Notes: generated from the sequence alone by a model not told the origin. Counted from the stretch's first letter, positions 36,113 to 49,074 are shown. The stretch is 64,000 nucleotides of DNA from Neocallimastix lanati (nom. inval.) (GCA_016946835.1 JACVTC010000074.1:184501-248500); one strand, 5' to 3'. Translations and numbers: made by a program.

Positions 36113-38716
36113 ATGAGTACCTCGTCAAACCAACAGTCTAGTATAATACTAGCTGGTAGTACAAATTACGCGTTATGGTTTGACTACGTACAAACCTAAA
36201 CAAGAAAAAGTGGGATAACAAAATACATTTATAAAGATATATTAAACGGTGTAAATGTAAATGACCCACCAAATGAGAGAATGAAGGAGGTAAAGGAAGA
36301 TGCATGCGTAAGGAGCATTATCATAAATTCAGTAAAACCTAATATACACAAAGAAATTACTGGATTACAAACAAGTTATGATATAATCCAGAAATTAAAT
36401 GGTAAATATGGAAAGTCCTATAATGACGTGGCCTATTGGATGGAATAAATACACAAACTGAAGGCCACAAAAGAAACTGAAATACTTCCAGTTATGGGAG
36501 ATATCAAAGATATTTTTAACGGGATGGAAAAAGCAAATCTAAAATTCTCAGAAGATGTAAAACTTGGATATTTATATCAGGCAATTTCTCAACAATATAC
36601 CAAAAGATTTGTCCTAAATAAAACGGATACTTTTAACTCACTATATGATAAGATGAAGGAAGACATCGAACGAACAGCTATGGTCTACCATTGAAATGAC
36701 AGTTTAACTAAAGATGATCCCATGGATATTGACTATGCTGGAAACTTAAAAAAGAATAACAATAATTACAATAATGGTAACAAATACCACAATAATTATG
36801 GGAATAATAAATATATTTATAAAAAACATAATCATAAAAAAGGAAAAAACAAAATCAACAAGTTTTGCCATATTTGCAATAAAAATAATCACAACACTAA
36901 AGAATGTTGGTTCAATGGTTTAAATAAATCTAGTGCATTAAATAAGTATGCATTGGAAAATTACGATAACACCAATGAACAAAAGAAAATGAAAAATAAA
37001 CCATTAAAGAAAATATATGGTTATATTAACCAATATAATATTAATGAACAATATAACGATAATGTAGACTTTGAAGATATTCGTCCATTATTAAAGGAAA
37101 AGAAAAATATTAAACGTACAGTAGGATTAAATCATGCTATAGAATTGACTAAAACTATAAAAGAAAATGAAATCCATAACATAAATTTAAATAATAGTGC
37201 TTGTTCTATTAATAACTTCAATAAATCATACTGGTTATTTGACTCTGGAGCAGGAGAACATTTAACTAACAATATAAATTTATTAAAGAATTTTAAAGAA
37301 GAAAAAATAACATTAAGATGTGCAAACAATACTATATGCACATTTGACGGTTATGGAGAATTTACTTTTAAGATTAATACCATTACAAGTGACACGGTCC
37401 CTAATGAGATATTCTACGATAAAAAGGTAGAAATACACATATTAGAACCTTTCGGATTCATAACTTACTATAAGTCGTTTGAACAAAATAAACCAAAATT
37501 CAGTCCCAATGCAAATAAAGGAATCTTTTTGGGTTTTAGTGAATCTATTAATAGTTATATTATTATGGATTACTATGACTATAAAATTCATAACGTTCGT
37601 GAAATATATTGTCAAGAAGACTCCTCTGGTAAGCTTTCATTATCAAATGAAGCTTTAGACGGTAATGAATATCCATCATTTTTCAATTTCGACTTTAATT
37701 TCAGTAAAGCTAACAGAATGAAATTGGGTACGCTCAAGGCATACTACTACCAAGACTTAGGTCAAGAAAATTCAATAAATAATACTGACAAAGGTACAGA
37801 TATAGTATTTCAAAATTCGAAAGATTCAGTGGTCGAAAATAACATTAAAAATTACAATAAAAATATTAATAACCCTAATGAAAATACTGAAGATTCTGAA
37901 TATAAGTTCAAAAATACACGTAAAAACACTAAAAATAATGAAGATAATGCAAGTAATAATGAAGAAATAAACAAAACTATTGAGGATCATGTAGAAAATG
38001 ATGACAGTGATGAATTTTTTGATATTATAGATGATGAAAAAATTTTTAATAATAAAAATTTTAATGATTTTGAACAAAAAATTGAAAATAATAATGATAA
38101 AAATAATAATAATTTAAGTTCAAAAATTTTTCATAAAAAAACTAATGTTTCACAAAATGATAACCCTAACCTTCCAAATATGGAAACTAAAGAAAATTCA
38201 TATTTTAATAATAAAATTGAAAATTCAATTAATAATAAGGTTCAAGTTAATAAAAATTTAATTGACAATAGTTTGGACAATAGTAATAATAATGAAGAAA
38301 AACAATATACAGATATTATATCAGACAGTAAATTGGTGCATATAGAAAATGAATCAAAAATTAATTCCAATTCAAATAACAATTCAAAAGAATATACTGA
38401 TAATATACTCAAAGATAAAGTGGACTTTACTTCTTCTCCAAATGTAAACAAAATACATTTTAATTTAAATCCAAAGGGTAAAAGGAAGGAATTAATTATT
38501 TATAAAAATGTAAATGTTCCACAAGATATATTAAAACTTAAAAAGATAGTTAATAATAATAATTTTAAGTTAAATAAATTCAAAAATTTTAATTTTGATT
38601 ATAATCCAAACAACAATGTCTCAGTTATTCTTAACAAAAATAATAAAAGACCTTTAGAAGATAATTCTACCTTAATTTATTTTAAAAATCTTTCTACAGA
38701 AAGATTCTTAGAATAA
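36113..38716 (+). pseudogene. Copia F gag-protease frame with integrase C-terminal tail, integrase core missing
   Basis: From ATG 36113 one frame runs to 38716 with only three stops, at 36197 (TAA), 36446 (TAA) and 36692 (TGA). All three fit CAA-to-TAA or TGG-to-TGA changes. Gag: ILAGSTNYALWFDYVQT, DIIQKLNGKYG. Zinc knuckle: CHICNKNNHNTKEC. Protease: YWLFDSGAGEHLTNNINL, LRCANNTICTFDGYGEF. It then jumps in frame to the end of integrase (VEIHILEPFGFITYYKSFEQ, NANKGIFLGFSESINSYI), so GAG_pre and the DDE core are gone. A ~250-residue Asn/Asp/Lys-rich linker follows and the frame ends before RT. The last 664 codons (36722-38716) are uninterrupted. Confidence 0.8.
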
Positions 38717-39313
38717 ATTTAGAAAAAAATAAAAAAATAAAAAAAAAATTTTTTTATATATTATATTATATTAGAATTAAAGTTGTACCATAGTTTTATT
38801 AATTATTGCTGTATCAATTGGATGAATGTTTTTTTTTTTTTTTTTTTTTTTTATACTTTTTAATAATAATTTAAAAGTTTAAAATATATTTATTTGATAT
38901 ATAAATGGGAAAAAGTATTTATAAAAAAATAATAGTGGAAAAAAAAAATACATTATTCTTAAAATAAAAAATTAAAATTTATAAAATTTTCGGTATAAAA
39001 ATTTAATGTTTATATATAAATATGTCCAAAAAAAATAAAAATCTAAAAAAAAAAAAAATAAAAAAAAATTAAAAAAAAAAATACAAAAATACAAAAATCT
39101 AAAATCTAAAAAAGTAATAAAAATAAAAAATAAAAATTATAATAAATAAAATTTATTAATAATATCAAATACTCAATTCATATTAGTAATTAGTTAAAAT
39201 TAATATTAGTAAATAGATAAATAGAGTTTTTTTATAACCTTTAATATTTTAAAAAAATTAAAAAAAATATATTTTTTTCTTTCATATATTACAAAAGTGT
39301 TTAAACTTTTACA
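38717..39313. other. AT-rich non-coding stretch
   Basis: A T run lies near 38829-38852. No RT or LTR is recognisable after copia F. The right end must carry the promoter of the membrane-protein gene. Confidence 0.45.
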
Positions 39314-40553
39314 ATGGAATCCTTCAAGGAATTTAGAGAAAAAATATATGATACATTTTTCAGTAAAAAGGGAAGATTATGCTGTTTCTTCTTTTTGCCT
39401 TTAGATATTTCAGCTATACTCTCATCTATTATTATAGCAGTAAGGAATCTCTTAATATATATAAATAAAATAATAGTTTTAATGTATTAATAATGTAGAC
39501 ATATTCTTGAAAAAAAATATAAATAAATTTTTTTTTTCTTTTCCGTTTTTTTTTTGATAAAAGGGTGTATGTGTATTAACTCATTATTTAAATATAATGA
39601 TAAATGAAGAAATTAGTACATCATTAAAAACTGCTGGTTTTATATTTGCAGTAGTCTTTTTAATATCATTATTAGTATTCATTATTGGTATTCTCATGGT
39701 AATAAATATTTTTAAAAAGCTAATAAATAATAATTTAGTTTATAACAAAAAAATAACAAACAAAAAAAAAAAAAAAGCGAATATCATATCTGGTCATTTA
39801 TTTTAAAAATTTTTTTAAAAAAAATATTATTTTATACTATTTTATTAAAAAAAAAATAGAAAAAACTAATATTAATACAACAATTAGCAACAGGTTCAGC
39901 AATATATATCTTTTTTTCACTAGCATGTTTTTGTTGTAACTTTGCTACTTTATTAATTTCATATACATTTAAAGATGAATATAATTTAATTATTGTTTAT
40001 AAGGATTATTATATTGATGATCATCCAGATACTGAATTAGAAGAAGATGAAATAATTAGTATGATGAAGAAAACGTTTTATCTTAAATCATTAGCTCATA
40101 TAGTATTAATAGGAATTATGGTTAGTAAAAAAAAAGCATATTAAAAAGATATTATATTATATTATTTTTCATTACATAATAACTTTTATATTTATTCATA
40201 TATATTTTAATATTTTATTCTATATACATATAATAATAAATATTAATAACTTTTTTTTTTTAAATATGATTTAATAAACATTGGTGAAAAAAAAAAAAAA
40301 AAAGATGTATTATTATTCCGTAATGAACGATTATATTAAAGAAAAAGAATATGAAGTATTGGGTGATTTTGATCATAAATTCTTTTCCAATGGAAACAAT
40401 GTACATAATAGTAACAGTAAAGCCTTTGGAAGTAATTCAAACTTTGGAATTAGTAATACAAATATAAAAGGAAGTAGTAATAGTGTCGCTGGCACTTTTA
40501 AAAATAGTTATAATAATACTACGTTCAAGAAAAGTAATAATAGTTACTATTGA
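39314..40553 (+). CDS. Four-helix membrane protein with Asn/Ser-rich tail, four exons
   Basis: Not assigned to a named family. Exons 39314-39439, 39564-39687, 39888-40120 and 40305-40553 join with consistent phases through GT-AG introns to 243 residues. Predicted helices: PLDISAILSSIIIAGVCVL, AGFIFAVVFLISLLVFII, GSAIYIFFSLACFCCNF and SLAHIVLIGIM. A short acidic loop (DDHPDTELEEDE) lies between helices 3 and 4. The tail repeats NSN/GSSN motifs. The CCFFFLPLDI start resembles LAPTM-like four-helix proteins, but this is only a layout resemblance. The last acceptor follows a long A tract (40286-40304), so exon 4 is least certain. No frame break is needed, so it may be expressed. Confidence 0.6.
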
Positions 40554-40744
40554 AAAATTAATAATACTACACTTATAAAAAAAAAGTAATAATAGAATCT
40601 ATTGAAATTCCTTAATAATAATACTACATTCAAAAAAAAAAAAAAAAACTGATAATAGAATATATTGAACTTTTCAATTTTTATTATTAATGATATATAA
40701 TATCTTTATTATGATATATAAATATAAAATATATTTTTAAAAGT

Positions 40745-41590
40745 ATTAAAATATTTATTTATTTATTTATAGCAGTTAAAAATTAAATTACTTTTATTTA
40801 AAATATTGTAAACTATTTATTTATTTATTTGTAGCAGTTAAAAATTAAATTACTTATATTTAAAATATTGTCTATTCAATTTTTATTATTTTTTTTATAT
40901 TTATTTATTTTAAATAGAATTAATATATATAAAAATTGTATATTTCAATCATTATTATAATTTATAATTTGTTAAAGTTTATAATAAAATAAAAAAATAA
41001 AGTATAAAAAATACATATATTAGAGAAAGTAATATATATATATATATATATTTTTTTTTATCAATATATTTTTTGTTAATTTTATTTTTTTATTTCAATA
41101 TAATACAATATAATAGTTATAGTTATTTATGTATCTATTAACTTTAAATACTATAAAATTTTATTATTAATTATTATTTCTATTTTTTTATTTCAATAAA
41201 ATAGTAATTTATGTATCTATTAACTTAAAATACTATAAAATTTTATTATTAATTATTATTTCTATTTTTTTATTTCAACAAAATAGTTATTTATGTATCT
41301 ATTAACTTAAAATACTATAAAATTTTATTATTAATTATTATTTCATAATAAAAATATTTTTATATTTATCCTTTTTTTTTTTTTTTTTTTTTCTGTTTAA
41401 AGTTTAATATTATATATAAATATATATATTTTTTATAATACTTTCATAAATATTTTTTGAACTTTTAAAAATTTTTAAAATGTTTCATACATATTATAAT
41501 TAACAAATCAAAGTTCGAAAAATATTTATAGAAGTGTTATAAAATTTTAAAATTTTTCATTCATCTATAAATTGTTAATTATAATTAATT
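40745..41590. repeat. Tandem and inverted repeats upstream of the receptor gene
   Basis: A ~75-bp unit (AGCAGTTAAAAATTAAATTAC) occurs twice at 40745-40870. An 82-bp unit marked by GTATCTATTAACTT occurs three times (anchors at 41131, 41213 and 41295). At about 41432-41590 two imperfect inverted pairs interleave: TTTATAATACTTTCATAAAT with its inverted copy near 41512-41546, and ATAATTAACAA with TTGTTAATTAT. No coding sequence. Confidence 0.7.
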
Positions 41591-41888
41591 TTAATAAAAA
41601 TTAAAAAAAAAAAAAAAAAAAAAAATTAAAAATTAAAAATAATAAAAAAATGGATTTAATTTTACTGTAAAAGTATAAAATAATAACTTTTTTTTTTAAA
41701 GAAAAAAAAGAGGAAAAATTTTTGATATAAAAAATTTAAACTATAAAATAAAATATTTCAACTATAATAATTAATAATATTTTATTTTTTTTATAATTTA
41801 AAAATTTTTTTTTAAAAATTTAAATATTATTTTTTTGTTGTTTATATTATTATTATTATTTATTACAAAAAAAAAATATAGATAGATA

Positions 41889-44532
41889 ATGAGAAAGAAA
41901 ATGAAAACTATTTACAATCTATTTAATTATGTTAAATTAATTTTAATAATAGGAAAATGTTTAATTATAAGTGTTTATGCTGAAACAATAGATATCAAGG
42001 TTTTAATGAAATAACCTGATATGTCTATTGTGATGAATATAGATGAATGGATGCAGGAATATGAATATTTAATAAATAATTATTTTAAGGAAAATAATTT
42101 GGATAATACAGATCTTAATGACATTAAATTTTCATTTGATTTTCTTCCTAATACTCCAGCAAATTCAACTTACAATTTAGAATACTTTGAGAATACTTAT
42201 TTTATTGTTGAAAATTTTAAAAGTGCAACCTATGATTTAATGATTATTGATGAGAGAACCCTATTTAATGATATAGCCTTTATGGAAACAGGCTATTTGT
42301 CTTATTATTTTGGTTCACATAAATATTCTACTGAAATCTATTTAAATTTATCTAAATATATCAAAAGTGAAGCACTTCAATTTCATGATAAAAAAATTAT
42401 AGAGGATGGAAAGGTTGATGGAGATCTTTATGCTCTTCCCTTTGAAATGGATTTTGATGTCTTATACTATTATAATAATGATAGGAAAACCAATCAATTA
42501 GTCAGTGATATGAAATCATTAAATTGGGAAGAATTAGTTTCATCATTGCAGGAAGAAACAGAACCTTATCCATTAAAGATGTCCATTGCTTTCGATGATG
42601 ATTTATTAAATTTTTTTATGGAATACACAAGTAATTATTATTATTTAAAGAAAGAGTATGATTCAAATTATTTCAAGATATTTTATAATGACACTGCGGA
42701 AGGCTTGTTAAATTCATTTTTTAATTTAATTATGGATTATACAGAAGATGATGTTGAGGATACTTTATTTTCAACACAAGATGAAGTCTTACTTCATTTT
42801 ATTAATGGCGAAACCACATTTTTTAGGGGAAAAGCATCCTATGCAGATATCGTCAGTAAAATTCCTGATGTTTCGTCAACTCTCCCACCAAAAAATATTA
42901 GTGCTAAATATAATAAATATTTAGTCTTTAATAAACATAGTGAAATCGATAAAGATTTATTAATTGAAATTGCTCAACAGGTAACATCCAAAGATGGTCA
43001 ACTGAATCGGGCGAAACATTTCCATTCCATTCCCACTTTCGATTTTACTCTAAGAAATGAAGATGAAGAGATACAATCCTATTGTCAAGACCATTCTGAT
43101 ATTTGTGAAAAAATTGAGCTGATGAATCCCCTTTATATTAAAGATATTTTCAATACAAAATTAAGTCCATCTTTTTTTAAAGTGGAATATATTGTACCAG
43201 ATGACCTTCGAATAGCTTTAATTTATAATGATACAAGTGAAATCATACCTATTTTTAAAAATATCAATGAAGTCATTACTTCAGATTTAGGATTTTTTGG
43301 TATATTATCCTATCTTGTAATCAGTTTCTTTACAATCCTCTTCTTTATTATCTATTTTGTCTATAAATATCAGGCACATCCCTATCTAAAAGTTATTTCT
43401 CCAATGTTTTGTATTTTAATCATTATTGGATGTGTCTATAATATGATCAAGATTCTATCAGATTTACCTCCATTTAGTATTGTAAAAGTCATGACCTATT
43501 TGTTGTGGATTCCATTTGGGTAAACTTAGTTTATTTACCATGTTTGTGGTAACTTATCGTATCTATCGAATTTTCCAATCAAGATCCATCATATCAAAAT
43601 CGTTAAGTGATAAGCGTTTATTAATTGTTATTATCGTGATTATGATTGTTACTTTCCTCTATAAGGTATTTACCTTATTAACATCAGAATTCTATTTTTC
43701 AACCTATGATGATATAATCGATTCACGTTATCCAATGTGGTTATTTCAAATTATGAAATCTATGATTTAATTGATAAGGTTTATTAAAAAATTTATTTTT
43801 TATTTTTTTTTTATTTTTTACTTTTTTAATATTATATTTATATAAACAAAATAAATATTTTAATTATAAACTTATAAAAAATTTTTTTTAATTTTTGTTT
43901 TTTAATTTTTTTTTTTTTAAATTTTATTTTGATTTTTTTTTTATTTTGTTAATATAATTATTATATTATTTATGGAAAGCTAAAATAACTAACACACGAA
44001 TTTAATATAATAACAATACAAAATTTATCATTTTACTTTTTATGATTATTGTAACAGGAAGAAATGCTAAAAGATTTGACAATATCAGCTATATTATTTT
44101 TGTATTGAATATTGTTCAATTTATAACTCAAACAAGTATTGAAAAATTCAAAGCAGATCATTATCCTGTATACTTCTTTTTGTCATTCTTTTTATATGTT
44201 TTGTTACTTTTGCATGTATATATGCATTAATTGGATCAAGAGTTCTTACTATTATATTAACTTCACCGGAATATGACGTTGTTAATACCAATAAATATGA
44301 TCTTAAAGATTTTGTACCTTTAAAGCCAATGGGAAGATATAGAAGTTTAATAAAGTATATTAAAGAATTGACTAGTTTCTCATCCAGTAAACATGAATTT
44401 AGTAAAGCTAATAATGAAAGTAATAAAGAATTGACTAGTTCTTCATTCAGTAAAAGTGAATTTAGTAAAACTAATAATGAAAGTAGTAATAATTTTAATA
44501 TTTTAAGTGATAATGGTGCATGTAAGATTTAG
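41889..44532 (+). pseudogene. Decaying receptor: extracellular solute-binding domain joined to class C GPCR-like helices
   Basis: Probably a cell-surface nutrient sensor. From ATG 41889 a signal-peptide-like start (KLILIIGKCLIISVYAETID) leads into a ~400-residue solute-binding-like domain (YDLMIIDERTLFND, VDGDLYALPFEMDFDVLYYY, ETTFFRGKASYADIV). Helices then follow: GILSYLVISFFTILFFIIYF, MFCILIIIGCVYNMIKIL, FTMFVVTYRIYRIF, IVIIVIMIVTFLYKVF, SYIIFVLNIVQFI, ending KYDLKDFVPLKPMGRYRSL and a duplicated Ser/Asn-rich 22-residue tail. Damage: TAA at 42012, a frameshift at about 43516, loss of sequence across 43770-44041 (around helix 5), and a shift near 44200. The 500 codons from 42021 are otherwise clean, so decay looks recent. 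Assembly errors are the alternative. Confidence 0.7.
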
Positions 44533-46300
44533 TATTTAATTAAATCAATTTGTATTATAAAATAAATTAATAAATAAACGAATAAATAAAATTTTATTAA
44601 TAAATTATATAAATAAATAATAAGAGATACCGAACCTGAATACTTTATCATATTATTACTTCTTGGATTTAAAAATTAAAATTTTATTATATTTTAATAT
44701 AAGATATTATATATTATTAGAAGGGTACAAAAAATGTACATTTCAAAAAGTATTAATAAATTTGTAAAAAAAAAACTTTGATATGTTATTACTTTATTTA
44801 ATATATTTAAAAAATTATAATATAATTTTTTTTATTATTTTTTATTGTTATTATTAAAATAATTTTATAATAATTGATAATTTATTATTATGAATAATTT
44901 TACTAATTTGACTTATTTTATTAGTAATTTAAATAATTTTAATAGTATTTTATATTATTTTAATTATTTTATATTTTTATTTAATAAAATCATAATTAAT
45001 ATTTTTTTTTAATAAAAAATTAAAAAAAAAATATTAATTATTGTTTTTTATTTAATTTGGTCATTCAAATATTATAAATTAAAGTTTATGAGAAAGTAAT
45101 AAAATATAAAACAACAGTAAAAGTATCTTTTTTTTTATTGATATAGTTATTTTTAATTCATACTTCATATCATTATTATATTAATGAATAAGACATAATA
45201 TATATTTTGAAATATTTAAATTTCAATTGATGCTAATATATCTTTCATATGGCAAAGTTGATATGATCATTTTTCTTTTATTTTAAACTGTCTTAAAATA
45301 ATTATCTGTTTATTAAGTAAACAAATTAATACATTCGTAATGTTAACTTTCTCTTTACTTTGAATATTTATCAAATTTAAAAATATATTATATTATTTTT
45401 AATTCTCTTTTCTTGTATTTGAAATTATCGAAAAATATATTTCTTTATTGTTCTTACCTGTGAAAATTAATATGTCTTAATGGTACAACTTATAGGAATA
45501 ATAAAAATCTGATTATTTTTATAATTTTATTTTCAAATATATTGAAATTTCCTTATTGTTAAAAGAATTTTCTAGAATTACTTGATAATTCTATTGTTTA
45601 CTTAAATAATTTATATTGTGTTTTACTCTTATTCAAAATAATTTCTATTTTTACTTAAAAAATTCGAATTTAAATAAATTTTAGAAAATTTTATTTTTAA
45701 CATTATGATGATGACTTTTAACTTTTAAAAAAAAAATATGTATGGATAAAAAATTTTTATAAATTTATTTTTCTTTATTCATTTTATTTAATAATAAAAT
45801 TTTATTTTTATACAAAAATAATAATATATCAATTATTGAGGCATATAGTATTATAATAAACCTTTTAATAAAAGATAATTATATATTTAATATATAAAAA
45901 TTAAATAAAATTATATATAAATAATCATTATTTCCTTTTTATTTAAAAAATTTTGTGTATTTATAAAAATATTTTGTTTTATTTTATTAAGAAATTTTTT
46001 ATTATAATTTATATCAACATTAAACATATTTTTAAAAATAAAGTTTGACTTTCGATGGTTTTTTTTTTTTTTTTTTAACATATAAACATGGTTCATTTAT
46101 TAATACTATAAACTTAATCTTCAGTATTGCATTGATTAATTTATTATTCCTCTCTCAAACATTATATTTGAGGCATAGAAGGTTTTTAATTAATTTCCAA
46201 AAGGCAATTATATATATATCTTTATTTAATTCAGCATTGAGATATTCCGAATTAATATATATTTATAATAATTTAAATGTGTTTTTTAGTATTTATAACT
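44533..46300. other. AT-rich non-coding stretch
   Basis: No gene recognised. Short frames on both strands lack domain features. The right end borders the copia A LTR. Confidence 0.45.
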
Positions 46301-46482
46301 TTTAACTTAGATAAAAGATTAACAATTCATATTATATTTTCTTATCTATTTTATTATAAAAAATGTTAAGTAGATAAGAATAAAAAATACATTATGCTTA
46401 TTTTATACATTTAAATAATTAATTTTATTGGTTAAATATATTAAATATTAATTCTTATATTTGATATTTATCTCATTTCACA
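46301..46482 (-). mobile_element. 3' LTR of copia A
   Basis: On the minus strand it begins TGTGAAATGAGATAAATATC at 46482, directly after the polypurine tract AAGGGGAG (46483-46490), and ends near CTTTTATCTAAGTTAAA. It is nearly identical in order and length to 57163-57343 on the plus strand, the 5' LTR of the same family. The right limit is set by where the two copies diverge, so it is uncertain by a few bases. Confidence 0.85.
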
Positions 46483-48342
46483 CTCCCCTTCAAATCTGAT
46501 TTCCACATGTAGTAAAAAATGGATTTGTTTTTCTGATGTATTACCCTTTAATCTTTGATTCTTTCGAGGAGTGTATTTCTAAATTTATCCATTAATGAAT
46601 TATTCAGATATTTAGTTAACCCATCGGCTAGATTATTCTCTGATTATATGTATTTTAATCTTATTTTATCCTTTTTAATGAGATCTCATATATGATGATA
46701 TTTTATATCAATATGTTTTGATTTCACATTAATAGAATGATTTTGACAATTATATATTGTTGCCTTATTATCAACATTTATTATTTCATAGTTAAGATTG
46801 ATGTTTAATTCACTTAAAAAGATTCATATACCAAAGACTGTGTTTAGCGCATTCGCTTACGCTATAGTATTCTGATTCTGCCATTAAAGTTGCAACACAA
46901 TGTTGTAATTTGGAATACCAGCTATTAGGTGCATCTCCTATCATCATCAGAAAACAAAAGGTTGATTTTCTTGTATCAAGGTCTCCAGCATAATCGGCGT
47001 CCACAAATATTTTTAATGAGCTATTCTTTGAGAATTTGATTCCATAATTTTCAGTACCCTTTAGGTATTTGAAAATCTTTTCTACGTTAATCCAGTCCTC
47101 CAAAGTAGGAGTTTTGTTTTTTCTTGCTGCTTGATTTACTGAAAATAATATGTCTGGTCTTGTACAAATCGCTAGGTATAGGAGGTTCCCAATGGCACTT
47201 TTGTAAAAGGTTTCATTAAATTTTTTGTTTCTTAATTCCTTATTTTCCAATGGCTTCATATTTCTTACAGGTGTGCAATTAGTCAGTCTAAACTTATTTA
47301 GTAATTCTCTTAAATATCCTCTTTGATGTATAATATAACCATCACTTTGTCTTTCAAATTTTATCCCAATGACGAAATCTACTTCACCTATATATTTAAT
47401 GTTATAATTTATTTTAATTTGTTCCTTGATATTTATTATTACATTCTCCTTGCCTATTAAAAGTATATCATCAACATACACCGTAAGAATACATATTATT
47501 TCCTTTAATTTATTCTCCTTCACATAGATACAAGGTTCACTATTCAATCTTCTAAATTTCATTGCTAATAGTGTAGAGTCCAATTTTTCGTTCCATTCCC
47601 TGTCGGCTTGCTTTAAACCATATAAGGCTTTGTTTAATTTAAAATAAACTTTGATGTATAATGAGTGACCTTGAGGTGGCCTCATATAAATCTCTTCGCT
47701 CAAGTCGGCATTTAGGTATGCTGCATTAATGTCTAATTCAACAGAGTTGGAAAGAATAATTTTATTAGAAGACAAATTAAGAATTTTATAAGCTGAAGAA
47801 TACGGATGGTAACCCAGGAAAATTCCTGGTAAAGCATTATTGTTAAATTTATTTCGAAAAGATTTTGGAATGTAGAAAAATACGCGGCATCCAAAAACCT
47901 TAAAGTGAGAATAATCAACTTTTGATTTAAATAAAATTTCGTATGGTATTTTGTTATGGATACCAGAGTGTGGTATTCTATTATGTATATAGTTAGCTGT
48001 ATCGACAGCATATTCCCAGAATATGTGACTTAATTGAGCCTCGTTTAATAAGGTTTTAGCAGAATTTATAAGGATACCATTAAAGCGTTCCGCACGACCA
48101 TTTTGTTGAGGAGAATATGGGATAGTAAATTGTTGAACAATCCCATTATTGGTACATAAGGTTTTGAATTTTGTTGAATTCCGTACCATTATCGGTACGA
48201 ATAAAAGATATAGATTAATTGAAAATATTATTGATTTCTTTATACCAAGAATGAAATTTATCAAACGTTTCACTTTTGTTGTCAAGAAAGAGGACCTGTC
48301 CATAACATGAAAAATAGTCTAGAATTGAGAGGAAATACTTAC
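46483..48342 (-). mobile_element. 3' half of copia A (integrase, RT, RNase H)
   Basis: Runs on the minus strand from 48342, where it is cut by a gypsy LTR, to the polypurine tract at 46483. The first codons (YFLSILDYFSCYGQVLFL) continue exactly in frame the integrase sequence ending at 59289. The two halves share the 5-bp duplication GTAAG at the cut (48338-48342 here). Confidence 0.9.
46810..48303 (-). CDS. Copia A pol C-terminal frame: integrase end, RT, RNase H
   Basis: An uninterrupted 497-codon frame. Integrase: SPQQNGRAERFNGILI (catalytic Glu region), NYIHNRIPHSGIHNKIPYE and FKVFGCRVFFYIPKS. After NKIILSNSVE it passes directly to RT at LDINAAYLNADLSEEIYM, so the linker and RT fingers are missing in frame. 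RT: ALYGLKQADREWN and VYVDDILLIG (catalytic YVDD). RNase H: FVDADYAGDLDTRKSTF, SWYSKLQHCVATLMAESEYY. It shows far fewer stops than neighbouring elements. Upstream of the first Met, the frame continues with one stop (near 48215) to the LTR cut. Residual enzymatic activity is doubtful without the fingers. Confidence 0.8.
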   Translation of the reverse strand: MDRSSFLTTKVKRLINFILGIKKSIIFSINLYLLFVPIMVRNSTKFKTLCTNNGIVQQFTIPYSPQQNGRAERFNGILINSAKTLLNEAQLSHIFWEYAVDTANYIHNRIPHSGIHNKIPYEILFKSKVDYSHFKVFGCRVFFYIPKSFRNKFNNNALPGIFLGYHPYSSAYKILNLSSNKIILSNSVELDINAAYLNADLSEEIYMRPPQGHSLYIKVYFKLNKALYGLKQADREWNEKLDSTLLAMKFRRLNSEPCIYVKENKLKEIICILTVYVDDILLIGKENVIINIKEQIKINYNIKYIGEVDFVIGIKFERQSDGYIIHQRGYLRELLNKFRLTNCTPVRNMKPLENKELRNKKFNETFYKSAIGNLLYLAICTRPDILFSVNQAARKNKTPTLEDWINVEKIFKYLKGTENYGIKFSKNSSLKIFVDADYAGDLDTRKSTFCFLMMIGDAPNSWYSKLQHCVATLMAESEYYSVSECAKHSLWYMNLFK

Positions 48343-49074
48343 TGTAAAGTGTTCTTATGGAGCAGATTACAATTACACCAAAAAAAAAAAAACACTATCA
48401 ATAATAATACATAAAATAAAATTTGTTTTATTAAAAAAAATTCTTTTATTAATCTCTTTATTAAAAAATTCTTTTTTATTAGTTATTAACTGCAAAATAG
48501 TTAATAACAACTACATTTTTTTTAATAAAATAATTTTACATATATTTATATATTTTTTAATTATATTATAATATACTATTTCTATTTATTTAAACATATA
48601 TTCAATATAAAATAAACAAAAACTAATCTAAAATTAAGTAAAGTTATAAAAAACTAAACCTAATTCAATAAGCTTTTTACTCAATTTGTTTTGACTCAAA
48701 TTGAATAAGTTCTTATTTATTATTTATTTATTATTCTTTTATTATTAATACTATTAACTATATATTACTATTTAATTTCTATGATTATTAAACTAAACTA
48801 AAATTAAACTAAACTAAAATTAAACTAAACTAAAATTATTAAAATATTTTATTATTAAATTTTAAGTTATTTAGAAATTAATTTTATATTTTTAAATTTA
48901 AATATTATAAAAAATATAAATTTATTATTAATTTTCATAAATCAATTAATTTCATAAATTAATATATTTTACATAATTTAATGCATTATCATTATTTTGT
49001 AAACCTGAATTACATTAAATAATTTAATGTACAAAATAAATTAACGTATTAAAGATATTGATCATATCTTTACA
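48343..49074 (-). mobile_element. 3' LTR of the gypsy chromovirus
   Basis: On the minus strand it starts TGTAAAGATATGATCAATAT at 49074 and ends AAGAACACTTTACA at 48343: 732 bp with perfect TGTAAAG/CTTTACA ends. Its first ~500 bases match 59290-59789 (plus strand) in order, including TTTAGTTTAG repeats and the CAATTTGAGTCAAAACAAAT segment. GTAAG flanks it in copia A. Confidence 0.92.

Noticed and set aside
36113-36694. Stop-codon reassignment (TAA/TAG as Gln), as in some ciliates
   Set aside because: The dehydrogenase ends in TAA and has none inside, TGA also occurs among the retroelement stops, and intact frames use CAA for Gln. Mutation is simpler.
45911-46305. Overlapping frames on both strands next to the copia A LTR
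   Set aside because: Low-complexity sequence, and the right part overlaps the LTR. No start context or homology recognised.
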